Position numbers and translations under genes: made by a program
The notes under the pieces: model-generated
What the model was told of the DNA's origin: nothing
The model's database searches: none
Seen by the model: the letters and a program-made list of their open reading frames with translations, nothing else
Shown here: positions 42,247 through 51,830 of the stretch, piece by piece
Position numbering within the stretch: position 1 is the stretch's first letter
Layout of the letters: each line of letters opens with the position of its first letter
NCBI GenBank assembly: GCA_964520865.1
Contig: CAZFOY010000004.1
Coordinates: 38,647-102,646, forward strand
Direction of reading: 5' to 3'
Source of the DNA: CAVQCT01 sp964520865
GTDB taxonomy: Bacteria > Zixibacteria > MSB-5A5 > GN15 > FEB-12
DNA: 64,000 nucleotides

Positions 42247-44478
42247 ATGAAAAAGCGAGTCTTGAATCGGTTATTCACGATAATATTGCCGATCTGCCTG
42301 CTGACCTGCGGTGGCAAGCGCACCGCTGTGGCCGCCGCCGACATGGTCAGATACTCCTTGTCCGATATTGACGTCCTGTACGTGTTCGACGATCCCAGGT
42401 CGGTCGATTGGCCGACCCTGTACTATCTGAACGACACCTACGGCTGTCGGATAGATCTGCTGACATTCGATGAACGGCCCAGTTATTCGAGCACGGAAGC
42501 CTCGGTTCCCGATCGGGAGATTTATCTGCACACGTTCCACTTTCCGCCCGACGACACTACAGCGGTCACCAGAATGGTAAACGAACTGTTTCGGGAACGG
42601 ATGCCGCAGATTGTCTTTTTCGAGGATCAACAGCAAGGGTATTACGGCACTGCCGAAGACGTGATAACTGCCCGGGCAGCAGCTTCGCACAGGATATTCA
42701 ATATTCGCAAGATTTACCGCAAATGGCCCGCAGCCGCCAATCGACCCGAAGCACCGGGAACGGTGGTGCTCAATGGACGAGAGCTGTATGATCGATATCA
42801 CGACCGAATGTCGCTTGAGATTCCGGTCCTGCTTCCGCATCTGTCGATTGATAATATTGATCCGGAACGTCTCACTCACTATGATCTGGTGAAGAACTTG
42901 ACCGGGAACGTTAAAGGCTCATTCCTGGCGGGAATACCGAACTTCAGATTGACTGCAATTATCGACTCATTGTTTCAGACCGGTCCGATGAAAGAGACGC
43001 TGCTCCTGCAGGCAAAGAAGTATTCAAGCTTCTTCAACGCTTCACGCATATCGGTCGGACGCAACAAGGTCAAACTGATTGTTGATGGCTATCGCGAGCT
43101 GACCTATCTCAATTCGCAGGATAAGGCTTTTGCCGGTATGACTGAATTCCAGTACTATCTTGAGGATCTGGAGCGCAAAGCCGAAAGAGCCGCCTTGCAT
43201 GCAGTAGGAATCGGCTGGGACGGCAAGATCATTCTGCGCGATTCTCCGCACGGTCCCAGGCTGAAGTTCCTTGCGTCCATTTCGGTCGATGGCCCGAAAG
43301 AAGTGCAAATCAACAGCTTCACATTCGATCCCTTCTGGGATACGACGGAAGTAATCCTCGATTCGGTCCCGGTCACAATCGTACCACATCAATCATATAT
43401 ACGCGAGTTCCTCGTCGATGTCGATCACACCCGGCTCGAAGGCAAGACGTCCGATTCCCTTTCGTTCACCGTGCAGGTGGCATACGGCGGGCGGATTCCG
43501 CTGACTTTCAAGAGCAAGCTGCCGCTCTGGGAGGCTCCGAAGCTGGGCATCAAGTTTGATCCGAGTTTCTATTTTGTCAAGCCGTTCCCGGAACTCGACG
43601 TAGACAAAGTCGTATCCAGCACGTCGGTGCGGGTGGACGTGATCAAACCGTACGATTATGCCGGTACTGCGGAATTCAATCTGAGCACACCGAAAGGGAT
43701 GTTTGCCGGCGCGTACCGTAAGAATATCAATCTCGAGAAGGGATTCACCGAGCAGTCTATCCGGATACCTTTTACCATCTCGAACCTGTTTGAGTTGGGG
43801 ACCCAGCCGCTCGGTATTGATTTGATAATTGACGGCAAGACGGTAGCGTCCGACACCGGGCACATTCGCATCGCCGCGTGCAAGATTCCGGATACCCGGA
43901 CAATCGGGTTCCTTCCTGATACCGTCGGCCTGCTGGAGGATGTTCTGCGGATGTGCGATGCCTCATTTCAACCGCTCACCGATCGATCGCTGTTGACTGC
44001 GGATCTGGATGCCTACAGCGTCATTGCGGTCGGATCCGGCGCGCTAAGAGGTTATCCGTCATTTTCGAAGATAAAACTGCGCCTTGAGGACTATCTCAGG
44101 CAGGGAGGTTCACTGGTCATATTCGGTCAGCCGGAAGATTGGCCGGGGGACGTTTTACCCGTCTCGCTCGTACCTTCGGTAGAACTTGTCGACAATCAGC
44201 AGATTAAGAATCTCATTTCCGGAGCCAACATCCTCAGCAAACCGTATCTCATATCGGAGAAAAACCTGCTTTCGGAATTCTATCGCAAGGAAGATCTCAC
44301 TCCGGCCACGATTGCACCGGCCGAAAAAGTGTTCGTGACGCCGTCGGGCGCGACCCTGCTTTCAGTCTCCCGGCTCGGCACCGGTCAGATCATCTATTGC
44401 GGATTTCCCCTGCTTGAAATGATCTCGCGCCTCGATATCGAGGCAATTCACCTTTTTGCAAATATCATGAACTATTAA
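42247..44478 (+). CDS. Large exported protein, C-terminal part like PIG-L-associated domains
   Basis: Not securely recognised. The ATG at 42247 is chosen over a frame reaching to 42211 because it starts a signal peptide (MKKRVLNRLFTIILPICLLTCGGK) with a possible lipobox cysteine. The product has 743 residues. Residues about 440-530 look like an immunoglobulin-like or NEW3-type beta domain. The last about 170 residues resemble a class I glutamine-amidotransferase-like fold: the stretch around residues 585-625 places LDAYSVIAVGSGALRGYPSF before LEDYLRQGGSLVIFG. This beta-domain plus amidotransferase-like tail is known from secreted PIG-L deacetylase proteins of FCB bacteria. The PIG-L catalytic motif (HPDD) is absent here, so only the accessory part appears to be present. 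An enzymatic role is not supported. Confidence 0.55.
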   Translation: MKKRVLNRLFTIILPICLLTCGGKRTAVAAADMVRYSLSDIDVLYVFDDPRSVDWPTLYYLNDTYGCRIDLLTFDERPSYSSTEASVPDREIYLHTFHFPPDDTTAVTRMVNELFRERMPQIVFFEDQQQGYYGTAEDVITARAAASHRIFNIRKIYRKWPAAANRPEAPGTVVLNGRELYDRYHDRMSLEIPVLLPHLSIDNIDPERLTHYDLVKNLTGNVKGSFLAGIPNFRLTAIIDSLFQTGPMKETLLLQAKKYSSFFNASRISVGRNKVKLIVDGYRELTYLNSQDKAFAGMTEFQYYLEDLERKAERAALHAVGIGWDGKIILRDSPHGPRLKFLASISVDGPKEVQINSFTFDPFWDTTEVILDSVPVTIVPHQSYIREFLVDVDHTRLEGKTSDSLSFTVQVAYGGRIPLTFKSKLPLWEAPKLGIKFDPSFYFVKPFPELDVDKVVSSTSVRVDVIKPYDYAGTAEFNLSTPKGMFAGAYRKNINLEKGFTEQSIRIPFTISNLFELGTQPLGIDLIIDGKTVASDTGHIRIAACKIPDTRTIGFLPDTVGLLEDVLRMCDASFQPLTDRSLLTADLDAYSVIAVGSGALRGYPSFSKIKLRLEDYLRQGGSLVIFGQPEDWPGDVLPVSLVPSVELVDNQQIKNLISGANILSKPYLISEKNLLSEFYRKEDLTPATIAPAEKVFVTPSGATLLSVSRLGTGQIIYCGFPLLEMISRLDIEAIHLFANIMNY

Positions 44479-44537
44479 TCCTCGGAAATGTTATATTCCT
44501 CACAATGTCTTGCCTGTTAGAGGATTAGGAGTACATA

Positions 44538-46304
44538 TTGCATCGCCGGAAGGGCTCAGAAGAGACTCGCTCACGATTTTCTACGCTCACGAAATACTTC
44601 CGCCGGTATCGGCGCTATCTCGTCATTGGTGGAATTGCGGTCGTTTTCTCAAATCTGTTCATTCTTGTCACTCCGTATGTGTCGAAGCTGGTATTTGATG
44701 CGCTTCAGGCGCACAAGCCGATGACGCTGATTCTGAAATTCGTCATTCTTTCGTTCTTTCTGGCGGTCTTCTCAGGCGGCTTTCGCTTTGTCATGCGAAG
44801 GACGATCATCTGGATGTCCCGGTATATCGAATATGACCTGCGGGAAGAAGTGTTTGCTCACCTGCTTCGGTTGACCCCTTCATTCTATTATCAGCGTCGC
44901 ACCGGCGATCTGATGGCGAGAATGACCAACGATCTCGAGGCGGTCAGGCAGATGGTCGGTCCGGGCATTATGTATATCTCCGATACGATTGTGAAGCTGA
45001 CCGTGGCGTTCGGTTTCATGGTCTATCTGTCACCAAAACTTACGCTGTATGCAATTATTCCCCTGATCGCTCTTCCGATCGCTGTCAATCGGATCGGGAA
45101 TCTGATTCATCGACGTTTCATGAAAGTGCAGGAGAGCTTCTCAGAGCTGACCGCAGCGGCACAGGAAAATCTTTCCGGTATTCGCGTTGTGAAGGCGTAT
45201 CGTCAGGAGCAGCCGGAGATCGATCATTTCGGTGAGCTTTCCGACAAGAACGTCGAATACAACATGTCACTGGCGCGCCTGCAAGGCGTCTTTGTACCTT
45301 CGATGCGGCTCGTCGCGGCCATATCGTATCTGGTCGTATTTTACTTTGGTGGCCTGCAGATTATCAAAGGCGGGCTTAGCCTCGGCGATGTTGTCGCGTT
45401 CTTTGGCTATCTCTCGATGATCACCTGGCCGATGATCGCGATTGGATGGGTGACTTCACTCTACCAGCGGGGGACGGCATCGCTCGGCAGAATCAATAGT
45501 ATACTGTTCAGCGAGCCTGCCGTTGCCAACGGAGAGCATCGAAAGCACGCCGATCAGATGCGCGGTGAGATCGAATTCAGGAATCTCAGGTTCGGTTACA
45601 ACGGTACCCCGGTGCTGGAAGATATCAACTTGAAGATCGACGCCGGGCAGACAGTCGGTCTGATCGGCATGACCGGATCAGGGAAGACCACCGTCATATC
45701 GTTGCTATCGCACATGTTCCCGATCGAGCGGGGGCAGGTGTTCATCGATGGTGTGGACATTAACGACTGGGAGCTTGAACGCCTTCGCAGTCAGATCGGG
45801 GTGGCCACGCAGGAGCCGTTTCTTTTTTCGGATACGATCGAAGGAAATATCAAGTTCGGACGGCGCGAGGCCTCGTTGGACGAAGTGATCGAGACAGCCG
45901 GAATCGCGGATCTGAGCAAAGATATAGATGACTTTCACGATGGATACGAAACGATAGTCGGCGAGCGGGGGATCACACTCTCCGGCGGGCAGAAGCAACG
46001 AACTGCAATCGCACGGGCCATCATGACGCGGCCGGCTATACTGATTCTCGATGACGCAACCTCGGCCGTCGATACCGAGACTGAACACCAGATCAACGAA
46101 AGAATCAAGCAGGTTCTAACCGGCCGGACCGCGATCATCATTTCTCATCGCGTCTCCTCGGTCAAAGAAGCTGACATTATCGTCTATCTGCACGATGGCA
46201 GGATATCCGAACAGGGGACGCACGATGAATTGATGGCTCGGAATGGCCACTATGCCGAGCTGTATCGATCGCAATTGCTTGAATTGGAACTGGAGGCGCT
46301 GTGA
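44538..46304 (+). CDS. ABC exporter half-transporter, degenerate-site subunit
   Basis: Fused permease-ATPase of 588 residues from the MsbA/multidrug exporter class: six membrane helices (about residues 28-310) and a C-terminal nucleotide-binding domain. Walker A is GMTGSGKTT near 376, the signature is canonical LSGGQ near 481 and Walker B is ILILDDATSAVD near 500, where Asp replaces the catalytic Glu. The switch His is in IIISHRVSS. The Asp marks the TM287-like half of a heterodimeric exporter. It starts at TTG 44538 with TAGGAG about 7 bases upstream and overlaps the partner gene by 4 bases. The substrate is unknown; lipids, drugs or peptides are possible. Confidence 0.9.
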   Translation: MHRRKGSEETRSRFSTLTKYFRRYRRYLVIGGIAVVFSNLFILVTPYVSKLVFDALQAHKPMTLILKFVILSFFLAVFSGGFRFVMRRTIIWMSRYIEYDLREEVFAHLLRLTPSFYYQRRTGDLMARMTNDLEAVRQMVGPGIMYISDTIVKLTVAFGFMVYLSPKLTLYAIIPLIALPIAVNRIGNLIHRRFMKVQESFSELTAAAQENLSGIRVVKAYRQEQPEIDHFGELSDKNVEYNMSLARLQGVFVPSMRLVAAISYLVVFYFGGLQIIKGGLSLGDVVAFFGYLSMITWPMIAIGWVTSLYQRGTASLGRINSILFSEPAVANGEHRKHADQMRGEIEFRNLRFGYNGTPVLEDINLKIDAGQTVGLIGMTGSGKTTVISLLSHMFPIERGQVFIDGVDINDWELERLRSQIGVATQEPFLFSDTIEGNIKFGRREASLDEVIETAGIADLSKDIDDFHDGYETIVGERGITLSGGQKQRTAIARAIMTRPAILILDDATSAVDTETEHQINERIKQVLTGRTAIIISHRVSSVKEADIIVYLHDGRISEQGTHDELMARNGHYAELYRSQLLELELEAL

Positions 46305-48124
46305 GCGGAGCGCAGAATTATCACGAAGAAGAAGTTCTCGGCAAGGCGTACGACGCCCGGCTGATGAAGCGGCTCCTGACTTACGTCAGGCCGTATCGCT
46401 GGGTTATCGTCGCCGCCGTGGGAGCGCTGTTGCTGAGCGCGCTCTTTCAGACTTCGCTTGCCTTCATTACCAAACACGGAATCGATGACTACATTCTCAA
46501 AGGGAATGCCAAAGGCTTCCATCTGATCGCCCTGGCCTATCTGGCGATCATCGTCCTGACCCTCGGCGTCAGCTACGCCGAGATTTATACCACCTGGTGG
46601 GTGGGACAGCACGTCCAGTACGATATTCGGATGAAGATCTTCCGACATCTCCAGAACCTCCACCTCGGATATTTCGACAGGAACCCGGTCGGACGACTGG
46701 TCACGAGGGTCACGAACGACGTGAACACGCTCGACGATCTCTTTTCATCGGGGGTGGTGAATATAATCGGTGACATTCTCATGCTTGTCTTCTTCGTCGG
46801 AGCCCTGCTGTATGTGAACTGGAAACTCGCCCTGGTCGTGTTCGTCACGGTGCCGCTCTTACTGGTGGCCACGTTCTTTTTCCGTGCCAGGGCGCGCGAT
46901 GCCTATCGGTCCGTCCGTCTGAAAATCGCTCGGATCAACGCATTCGTACAGGAACACCTGACCGGCATGCAGATAGTGCAGCTGTTTACCCGGGAAGAAG
47001 AAACGCTGGGCAAATTTGACGATATTAACAGGGACCTCAGATCGGCGCACTTCCGGTCGGTGCTCTATTACGCGGTGTTCTATCCAACGGTCGAAATCAT
47101 TGGCGCCTTCTCCGCCGGACTGTTGTTTTACTACGGCGGGAAGATGATCGAGATGCAGACACTCAGCTTCGGCGACCTCGTCCTGTTCATCTATCTTGTC
47201 GAGCGTTTCTTCCAGCCGATACGTGACTTGTCGGAGAAGTACAACATCCTGCAGGCGTCGATGGCTTCCTCCGAGCGTATCTTCAAGTTGCTGGACACCG
47301 AGCCGCAAATTGTGGATAAAGCAGTGACCCGAACACCCGAGAAGTTCGCCGGTAAAATTGAATTCGATCATGTCAAGTTCGCATACAACGAGCCGGAATG
47401 GGTGCTCAACGATGTTTCCTTCACGGTTGAGCCCGGGGAGAAAGTCGCGATTGTCGGAGCAACCGGTGCGGGCAAAACCTCGCTGATTTCACTCCTGTAT
47501 CGGTTCTACGACTACCAGCATGGCTCGATCCGCCTCGATGGTATCGATCTGAAGGACTATCCGGTCGAAACGCTGCGCTCGCACCTCGCACTGGTGCTCC
47601 AGGATGTGTTCATTTTCAGCGGCGATTACACTACTAATGTCCGCTTGAGGGATAAGAAGATTTCCGATGAGGTTGTCTCAGAGGCTTTGCGACGAGTCGG
47701 TTTTGATCGCTTCCTGCAGCAGCATGAAGAAGGAATTCACACCGAGGTTAAGGAGCGTGGCGCAACCCTGTCGACCGGACAGAAACAGTTGCTGTCGTTT
47801 GCGAGAGCGCTCGCCTTCGATCCGGATATTCTCATACTGGATGAAGCGACCAGCTCCGTAGACACCGAGACGGAGCACTTGATCCAGAGTGCGTTGGAAG
47901 AGCTGCTCAAGGGGAGAACGTCGATAATCATTGCGCACCGGCTTTCTACAATAGAGAAGGCAGACAAGATAATTGTACTGCATCATGGCACACTTCGCGA
48001 GATGGGCAAGCATCAAGAGCTGCTCAAGAAGCGCGGTATCTATTACAAGCTACACCAGTTGCAGTACAAGCGACAGGACACCACCGGTCGCCAGGATACC
48101 CCGGTCGCGGAGGTACGCAAATGA
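46301..48124 (+). CDS. ABC exporter half-transporter, consensus-site subunit
   Basis: The second half of the exporter pair, 607 residues, with six membrane helices and an ATPase domain. Walker A GATGAGKTS is near 386 and Walker B ILILDEATSSVD near 510 with the catalytic Glu, while the signature is altered to LSTGQ near 489. This is the mirror of its partner, so the dimer should have one working and one degenerate ATP site, as in TM287/288. It starts at GTG 46301, in a GTGA overlap, and ends in an ATGA overlap with the phosphatase gene. Stable co-translation of both halves is expected. Confidence 0.9.
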   Translation: MSGAQNYHEEEVLGKAYDARLMKRLLTYVRPYRWVIVAAVGALLLSALFQTSLAFITKHGIDDYILKGNAKGFHLIALAYLAIIVLTLGVSYAEIYTTWWVGQHVQYDIRMKIFRHLQNLHLGYFDRNPVGRLVTRVTNDVNTLDDLFSSGVVNIIGDILMLVFFVGALLYVNWKLALVVFVTVPLLLVATFFFRARARDAYRSVRLKIARINAFVQEHLTGMQIVQLFTREEETLGKFDDINRDLRSAHFRSVLYYAVFYPTVEIIGAFSAGLLFYYGGKMIEMQTLSFGDLVLFIYLVERFFQPIRDLSEKYNILQASMASSERIFKLLDTEPQIVDKAVTRTPEKFAGKIEFDHVKFAYNEPEWVLNDVSFTVEPGEKVAIVGATGAGKTSLISLLYRFYDYQHGSIRLDGIDLKDYPVETLRSHLALVLQDVFIFSGDYTTNVRLRDKKISDEVVSEALRRVGFDRFLQQHEEGIHTEVKERGATLSTGQKQLLSFARALAFDPDILILDEATSSVDTETEHLIQSALEELLKGRTSIIIAHRLSTIEKADKIIVLHHGTLREMGKHQELLKKRGIYYKLHQLQYKRQDTTGRQDTPVAEVRK

Positions 48125-48921
48125 GTTTACCGGGGAGTGAACTTAAGAGACTGTTGAACTTTACCGAGAAACTGGCGATCGATGCCGGAAGGATTCTCTC
48201 GGAAGGATTCCACAAGCCGAAGCGAGTCCGGTATAAGGGAGTGATCGACCCGGTCACTCAGTTTGATGTCAAATCGGAGAATTTCATCAAATCGAAAATC
48301 CTGAAACGGTATCCCGACCACAGCTTTCTTGCCGAGGAAGGCGACGCGATAGACTCCGGCTCCGAATTCCGCTGGGTGATCGATCCGCTCGATGGCACAG
48401 TGAACTACGCGCACGGTTTCCCCGTCTATTCGGTGTCGATAGGCCTGCAATATCGGGGAGAATCGGTGGTTGGCGTGGTTTACGATCCGGAGGCAGATGA
48501 GAAGTTTGCAGCTTCGCTCGGTCATGGCGCCTTCATGAATAAGAAACGGCTCCGCGTGACATCGGAAAAGAGTCTACAAAAGGCGTTGCTTGCCACCGGT
48601 TTTGCCTACAGCATACGAACCGCCCGCGTGAACAACCTCGGGATGTTTGCGAGGATGGCCAAGAAAGCACAGGGAGTCAGAAGACTCGGCTCCGCGGCCC
48701 TGGATCTTTGCTGGCTCGGCGCGGGGAGGCTCGACGGGTTCTGGGAGTACGAACTCCATCCCTGGGATACGGCGGCCGCGACTCTGATTGTCACCGAGGC
48801 GGGAGGAAAGGTCACACGGATCAACGGCGGATCGTACAGCATCTTCAACAAGGACATTCTCGCCTCGAACGGACATATACACAACGCTATGAAACGAGTT
48901 CTGCATCAACGACGGAAATAA
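48121..48921 (+). CDS. suhB: Inositol monophosphatase-family phosphatase (SuhB-like)
   Basis: Magnesium-dependent, lithium-sensitive type phosphatase of 266 residues. Metal-binding motifs are FLAEEGD (near residue 68), WVIDPLDGTVNYAHGFP (near 85) and, at the C-terminal side, WDTAAATLIVTEAGG (near 218). All catalytic acidic residues appear intact. Candidate substrates include inositol-1-phosphate, histidinol phosphate or 3',5'-bisphosphoadenosine; sequence alone does not choose. It starts at ATG 48121, overlapping the ABC exporter gene by 4 bases, so it belongs to the same operon. Confidence 0.9.
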   Translation: MSLPGSELKRLLNFTEKLAIDAGRILSEGFHKPKRVRYKGVIDPVTQFDVKSENFIKSKILKRYPDHSFLAEEGDAIDSGSEFRWVIDPLDGTVNYAHGFPVYSVSIGLQYRGESVVGVVYDPEADEKFAASLGHGAFMNKKRLRVTSEKSLQKALLATGFAYSIRTARVNNLGMFARMAKKAQGVRRLGSAALDLCWLGAGRLDGFWEYELHPWDTAAATLIVTEAGGKVTRINGGSYSIFNKDILASNGHIHNAMKRVLHQRRK

Positions 48922-48958
48922 CCGCGCCGCTGGTCGGAAAATCGAGGAGAGATTTGTC

Positions 48959-48987
48959 TTGTCTATCCGATTTCATGCGGCAATATT
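48959..48987 (+). promoter_or_regulatory. Possible promoter of the beta-propeller lipoprotein gene
   Basis: -35 TTGTCT (48959-48964), 17-bp spacer, -10 AATATT (48982-48987). The leader would be about 10 nt with AGAGGG before the ATG at 49003. Confidence 0.4.
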
Positions 48988-49002
48988 GCGTATAAGAGGG
49001 AA

Positions 49003-50337
49003 ATGAGGAGAATGAAGCGTCTTGCAAATTACGCCCTGATACTCGGGGTGATCTGGTTGGCCGCGTGCTCCAAGAACGATACTGCCCCCCCGCCAACCCA
49101 ATCCGATGACACGACACCACCGGCCGACATCTCGAATCTTGTGGCCGGGACCCCCACCGGGAGTACCATCACACTGAGTTGGACTGCCCCCGGCGATGAC
49201 GGCATCGCAGCCAAAGCATCGCAGTACGATATTCGCTATTCGACTTCGCTGATCACCGACTCGAATTTCAATCAGGCGACTAAAGTGGCCAATCCGCCGC
49301 TTCCCACAGTGGGTGGAGCCAATCAGACGTTCATCGTCGGCAGCCTTCAGCCGAACACCCTCTACTACTTTGGGATAAAGACGGCGGATGAGGTCCCCAA
49401 CTGGTCCGGGCTTTCGAATATAGATTCAGCCAGGACACTGCTTGCCGGAGACTGGACGATTTTCACCGCGGCCACTACCAATATTCCGTCTGATACGGTG
49501 TACGACATTGATTTCCACGGAGCCGATCGGCTGGTCGGCACTTCCGGCGGTCTGGGCGTACTCACCGGCAGTACGTGGACAACATATGATTCGCTCAACT
49601 GGCCCAATCTGCCGGAAGACCGGATTCGTGCGGTTGCCTATGATCCGGCCGGTAAGATCTGGGCGGCCAGCTACGACAACGGATTTTCAGGCTTTGAGGA
49701 CACCGCTTTTGTCCTATACAACGACAGCACGACCGGACAGTCGGTCAACGCGGTGCGAAGCGTGATCTCCAATTCGGTCGGTGAACTCTGGATCGGGACG
49801 GCCAATGCCGGGCTGTTCCATCTCACTGATACCGGATTGGTCAATTACACGACTTTGTCCGGCGTGAATCTGAATCAAAACGGGTTTACCGATCTGGCGT
49901 TCGATTCGTCCGGATTTCTCTGGGTCGCCTATGGTAACGGACGCGTAGCCAGGTTCAATGGGACGACGTTCGATAATCCGATCGATGTCGGCAGTCAGTA
50001 TAATATTGTGCACTCAATCGCGGCCGACCGATCCGGTAATCTCTGGTTTGGCAGTGACAACGGAGTCTATCGCTACAACTCCGGCACGCTCGTTCAATAC
50101 ACCACGAGTAACAGTGGACTGGTCTACGACGTAATCATCTCGGTTACGGTGGCACCGAACGAAGAGAAATGGTTCGCTACCCCGGTCGGGCTGAGTCGGT
50201 TTAACGGATCGACCTGGACAAGCTACACATCTTCGAACAGCAATCTCCCTGGTAATTTCATCTGGATAGTTCGGTCCGATCAGGTGGGGAATCTCTGGAT
50301 CGGAACCAACCACGGGCTGGCCGAGTTTACTCCGTGA
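49003..50337 (+). CDS. Lipoprotein with fibronectin III domain and two-component-type beta-propeller repeats
   Basis: A 444-residue exported protein. The signal ends in a lipobox WLAACSK, so it is probably lipidated. Residues about 35-140 form a fibronectin type III domain (DDTTPPADISNLVAGTPTGS...LSWTAPGDDG). The rest contains about seven repeats of the pattern (G)xxWxxTxxGLxxF, as in WIGTANAGLFHLTD, WFGSDNGVYRYN, WFATPVGLSRFN and WIGTNHGLAEFTP. These are like the sensor propellers (Reg_prop) of hybrid two-component proteins, but no kinase is attached. It may bind a glycan or other ligand at the cell surface. Start ATG 49003 or ATG 49012 is undecided. Confidence 0.8.
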   Translation: MRRMKRLANYALILGVIWLAACSKNDTAPPPTQSDDTTPPADISNLVAGTPTGSTITLSWTAPGDDGIAAKASQYDIRYSTSLITDSNFNQATKVANPPLPTVGGANQTFIVGSLQPNTLYYFGIKTADEVPNWSGLSNIDSARTLLAGDWTIFTAATTNIPSDTVYDIDFHGADRLVGTSGGLGVLTGSTWTTYDSLNWPNLPEDRIRAVAYDPAGKIWAASYDNGFSGFEDTAFVLYNDSTTGQSVNAVRSVISNSVGELWIGTANAGLFHLTDTGLVNYTTLSGVNLNQNGFTDLAFDSSGFLWVAYGNGRVARFNGTTFDNPIDVGSQYNIVHSIAADRSGNLWFGSDNGVYRYNSGTLVQYTTSNSGLVYDVIISVTVAPNEEKWFATPVGLSRFNGSTWTSYTSSNSNLPGNFIWIVRSDQVGNLWIGTNHGLAEFTP

Positions 50338-50456
50338 GCTTTCGGACAGGGTGATTTGCCCCGCCGCGAAGTTGGCCCGGAACTGCGACAGCAGCAATCT
50401 GGACCCGGGTAATCAAGCATTAGCGAAACCGTTCGACAATTAAGATAGAGATACTA

Positions 50457-51815
50457 ATGAGCAAAATTCAACTGGTCAAATCAACCTCCGGCATTCGGGG
50501 CGTTATCGGAAACGGACTCGATCCACAGCTCGTCGGTCAATACGGAGCAGCCTTCGGTACATTCCTCAAAAGGGGACCGATAGTGGTCGGTCGTGACAGC
50601 CGCCCTTCGGGAGAGATGATCAAGGCGGCGACAATTGCCGGACTCGTGTCGGTGGGAATCGACGTCATAGATATTGGTATAGTCCCGACTCCGACAGTTG
50701 AGATTGCCGTGACCAGTCTCAAGGCGCGGGGAGGGATATGCATAACCGCCTCCCACAACCCGGCCCAGTGGAATGCTCTTAAGTTCTTCAACGACAAAGG
50801 GGAGTTTATCTCTCCCGCCCAGTACAAACTGCTCGATGGCATCTTCCGGCGGGCCAAATTCCCCCTGAAGAAACATGACAAGATCGGCCGGATCACTTAC
50901 AGCGACATTTGGGCGGAGGAGCATATCAAAAAGACTCTTTCCCTCAAGACGGTAAATACCGCCGCTATCAAGCGACGTAAATTCAAAATAGTTGTCGATG
51001 CCGTCAACGGGGCCGGTTCTTACGCTCTTCCAGCTCTGCTTGAGATGCTCGGAGTTAAGGTCGAGCGAATTAACTGTAAGGGAGATGGCGATTTCGTCCA
51101 CGAACCGGAACCGGTACCCAAGAACTTGACGCAGTTGTGTCGAGCGGTTAAGAGACACAAGGCCGATCTCGGCATGGCCTGTGATCCCGACGCCGACCGT
51201 CTCGCTCTGGTCGATGGTGCCGGACGGCCGATTGGAGAAGAGCTGACCCTTTCGATAGCGGTCAAAGCCATTCTTGCCAAAAAGCGTGGTCCGACGGTCA
51301 TAAACCTCTCAACGTCAAAGACTACCGAAGATGTCGCCCGGTCGATGGGCTCGAAGGTTCATTATTCGAAAGTCGGCGAAGCTAATGTCGTACAGATGAT
51401 GCACGCCCGGAGGGCGATTATCGGTGGCGAGGGTAACGGCGGCGTCATTTACCCCGGTTTCCATGCCGGACGGGATTCGCTTGTAGCGGCGGCGCTTGTT
51501 TTGGACTGTCTGGCAGCCGAAAAGAAGTCCCTTGCTGAGCTGGTTGCAACTTTGCCCGAATACCACTATATAAAGACGAAAGGCAATCTGGTCGGCAGTT
51601 TCGGCATGAAGCTCAAGCAATTCAAACGGGAGTCGTCATCGATTCTCGGAAAGACCAGAATTGACAGCCGCGACGGTTACAGATTTGATTTCAAAGACGG
51701 CTGGATCCAAATCCGTACTTCCAATACCGAGCCGATTTACCGGCTGATCGTGGAAACTCGGGACCGGGAGCTGTCCGAGCAGTTACTTAGAAAAGTTACG
51801 AAGTACTTCAAATAG
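50457..51815 (+). CDS. glmM: Phosphoglucosamine mutase-like phosphohexomutase
   Basis: An alpha-D-phosphohexomutase of 452 residues. The phosphoserine loop is TASHNPAQWNALKFF (near residue 96), the metal loop DPDADRLALVD (near 243), the sugar loop GGEGNGGVIYP (near 323) and the phosphate loop RTSNTEPIYRLIVE at the C-terminus. It lies 15 bases upstream of glmS, which supports conversion of glucosamine-6-P to glucosamine-1-P. Archaeal and FCB relatives can act on mannose or glucose phosphates, so specificity is inferred. Start at ATG 50457. Confidence 0.85.
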   Translation: MSKIQLVKSTSGIRGVIGNGLDPQLVGQYGAAFGTFLKRGPIVVGRDSRPSGEMIKAATIAGLVSVGIDVIDIGIVPTPTVEIAVTSLKARGGICITASHNPAQWNALKFFNDKGEFISPAQYKLLDGIFRRAKFPLKKHDKIGRITYSDIWAEEHIKKTLSLKTVNTAAIKRRKFKIVVDAVNGAGSYALPALLEMLGVKVERINCKGDGDFVHEPEPVPKNLTQLCRAVKRHKADLGMACDPDADRLALVDGAGRPIGEELTLSIAVKAILAKKRGPTVINLSTSKTTEDVARSMGSKVHYSKVGEANVVQMMHARRAIIGGEGNGGVIYPGFHAGRDSLVAAALVLDCLAAEKKSLAELVATLPEYHYIKTKGNLVGSFGMKLKQFKRESSSILGKTRIDSRDGYRFDFKDGWIQIRTSNTEPIYRLIVETRDRELSEQLLRKVTKYFK

Positions 51816-51830
51816 GAGTCTGGGAATACT

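Noticed and set aside
51816..51830. Possible glmS ribozyme upstream of glmS
   Set aside because: The gap to the preceding gene is only 15 bases, too short for the ribozyme.
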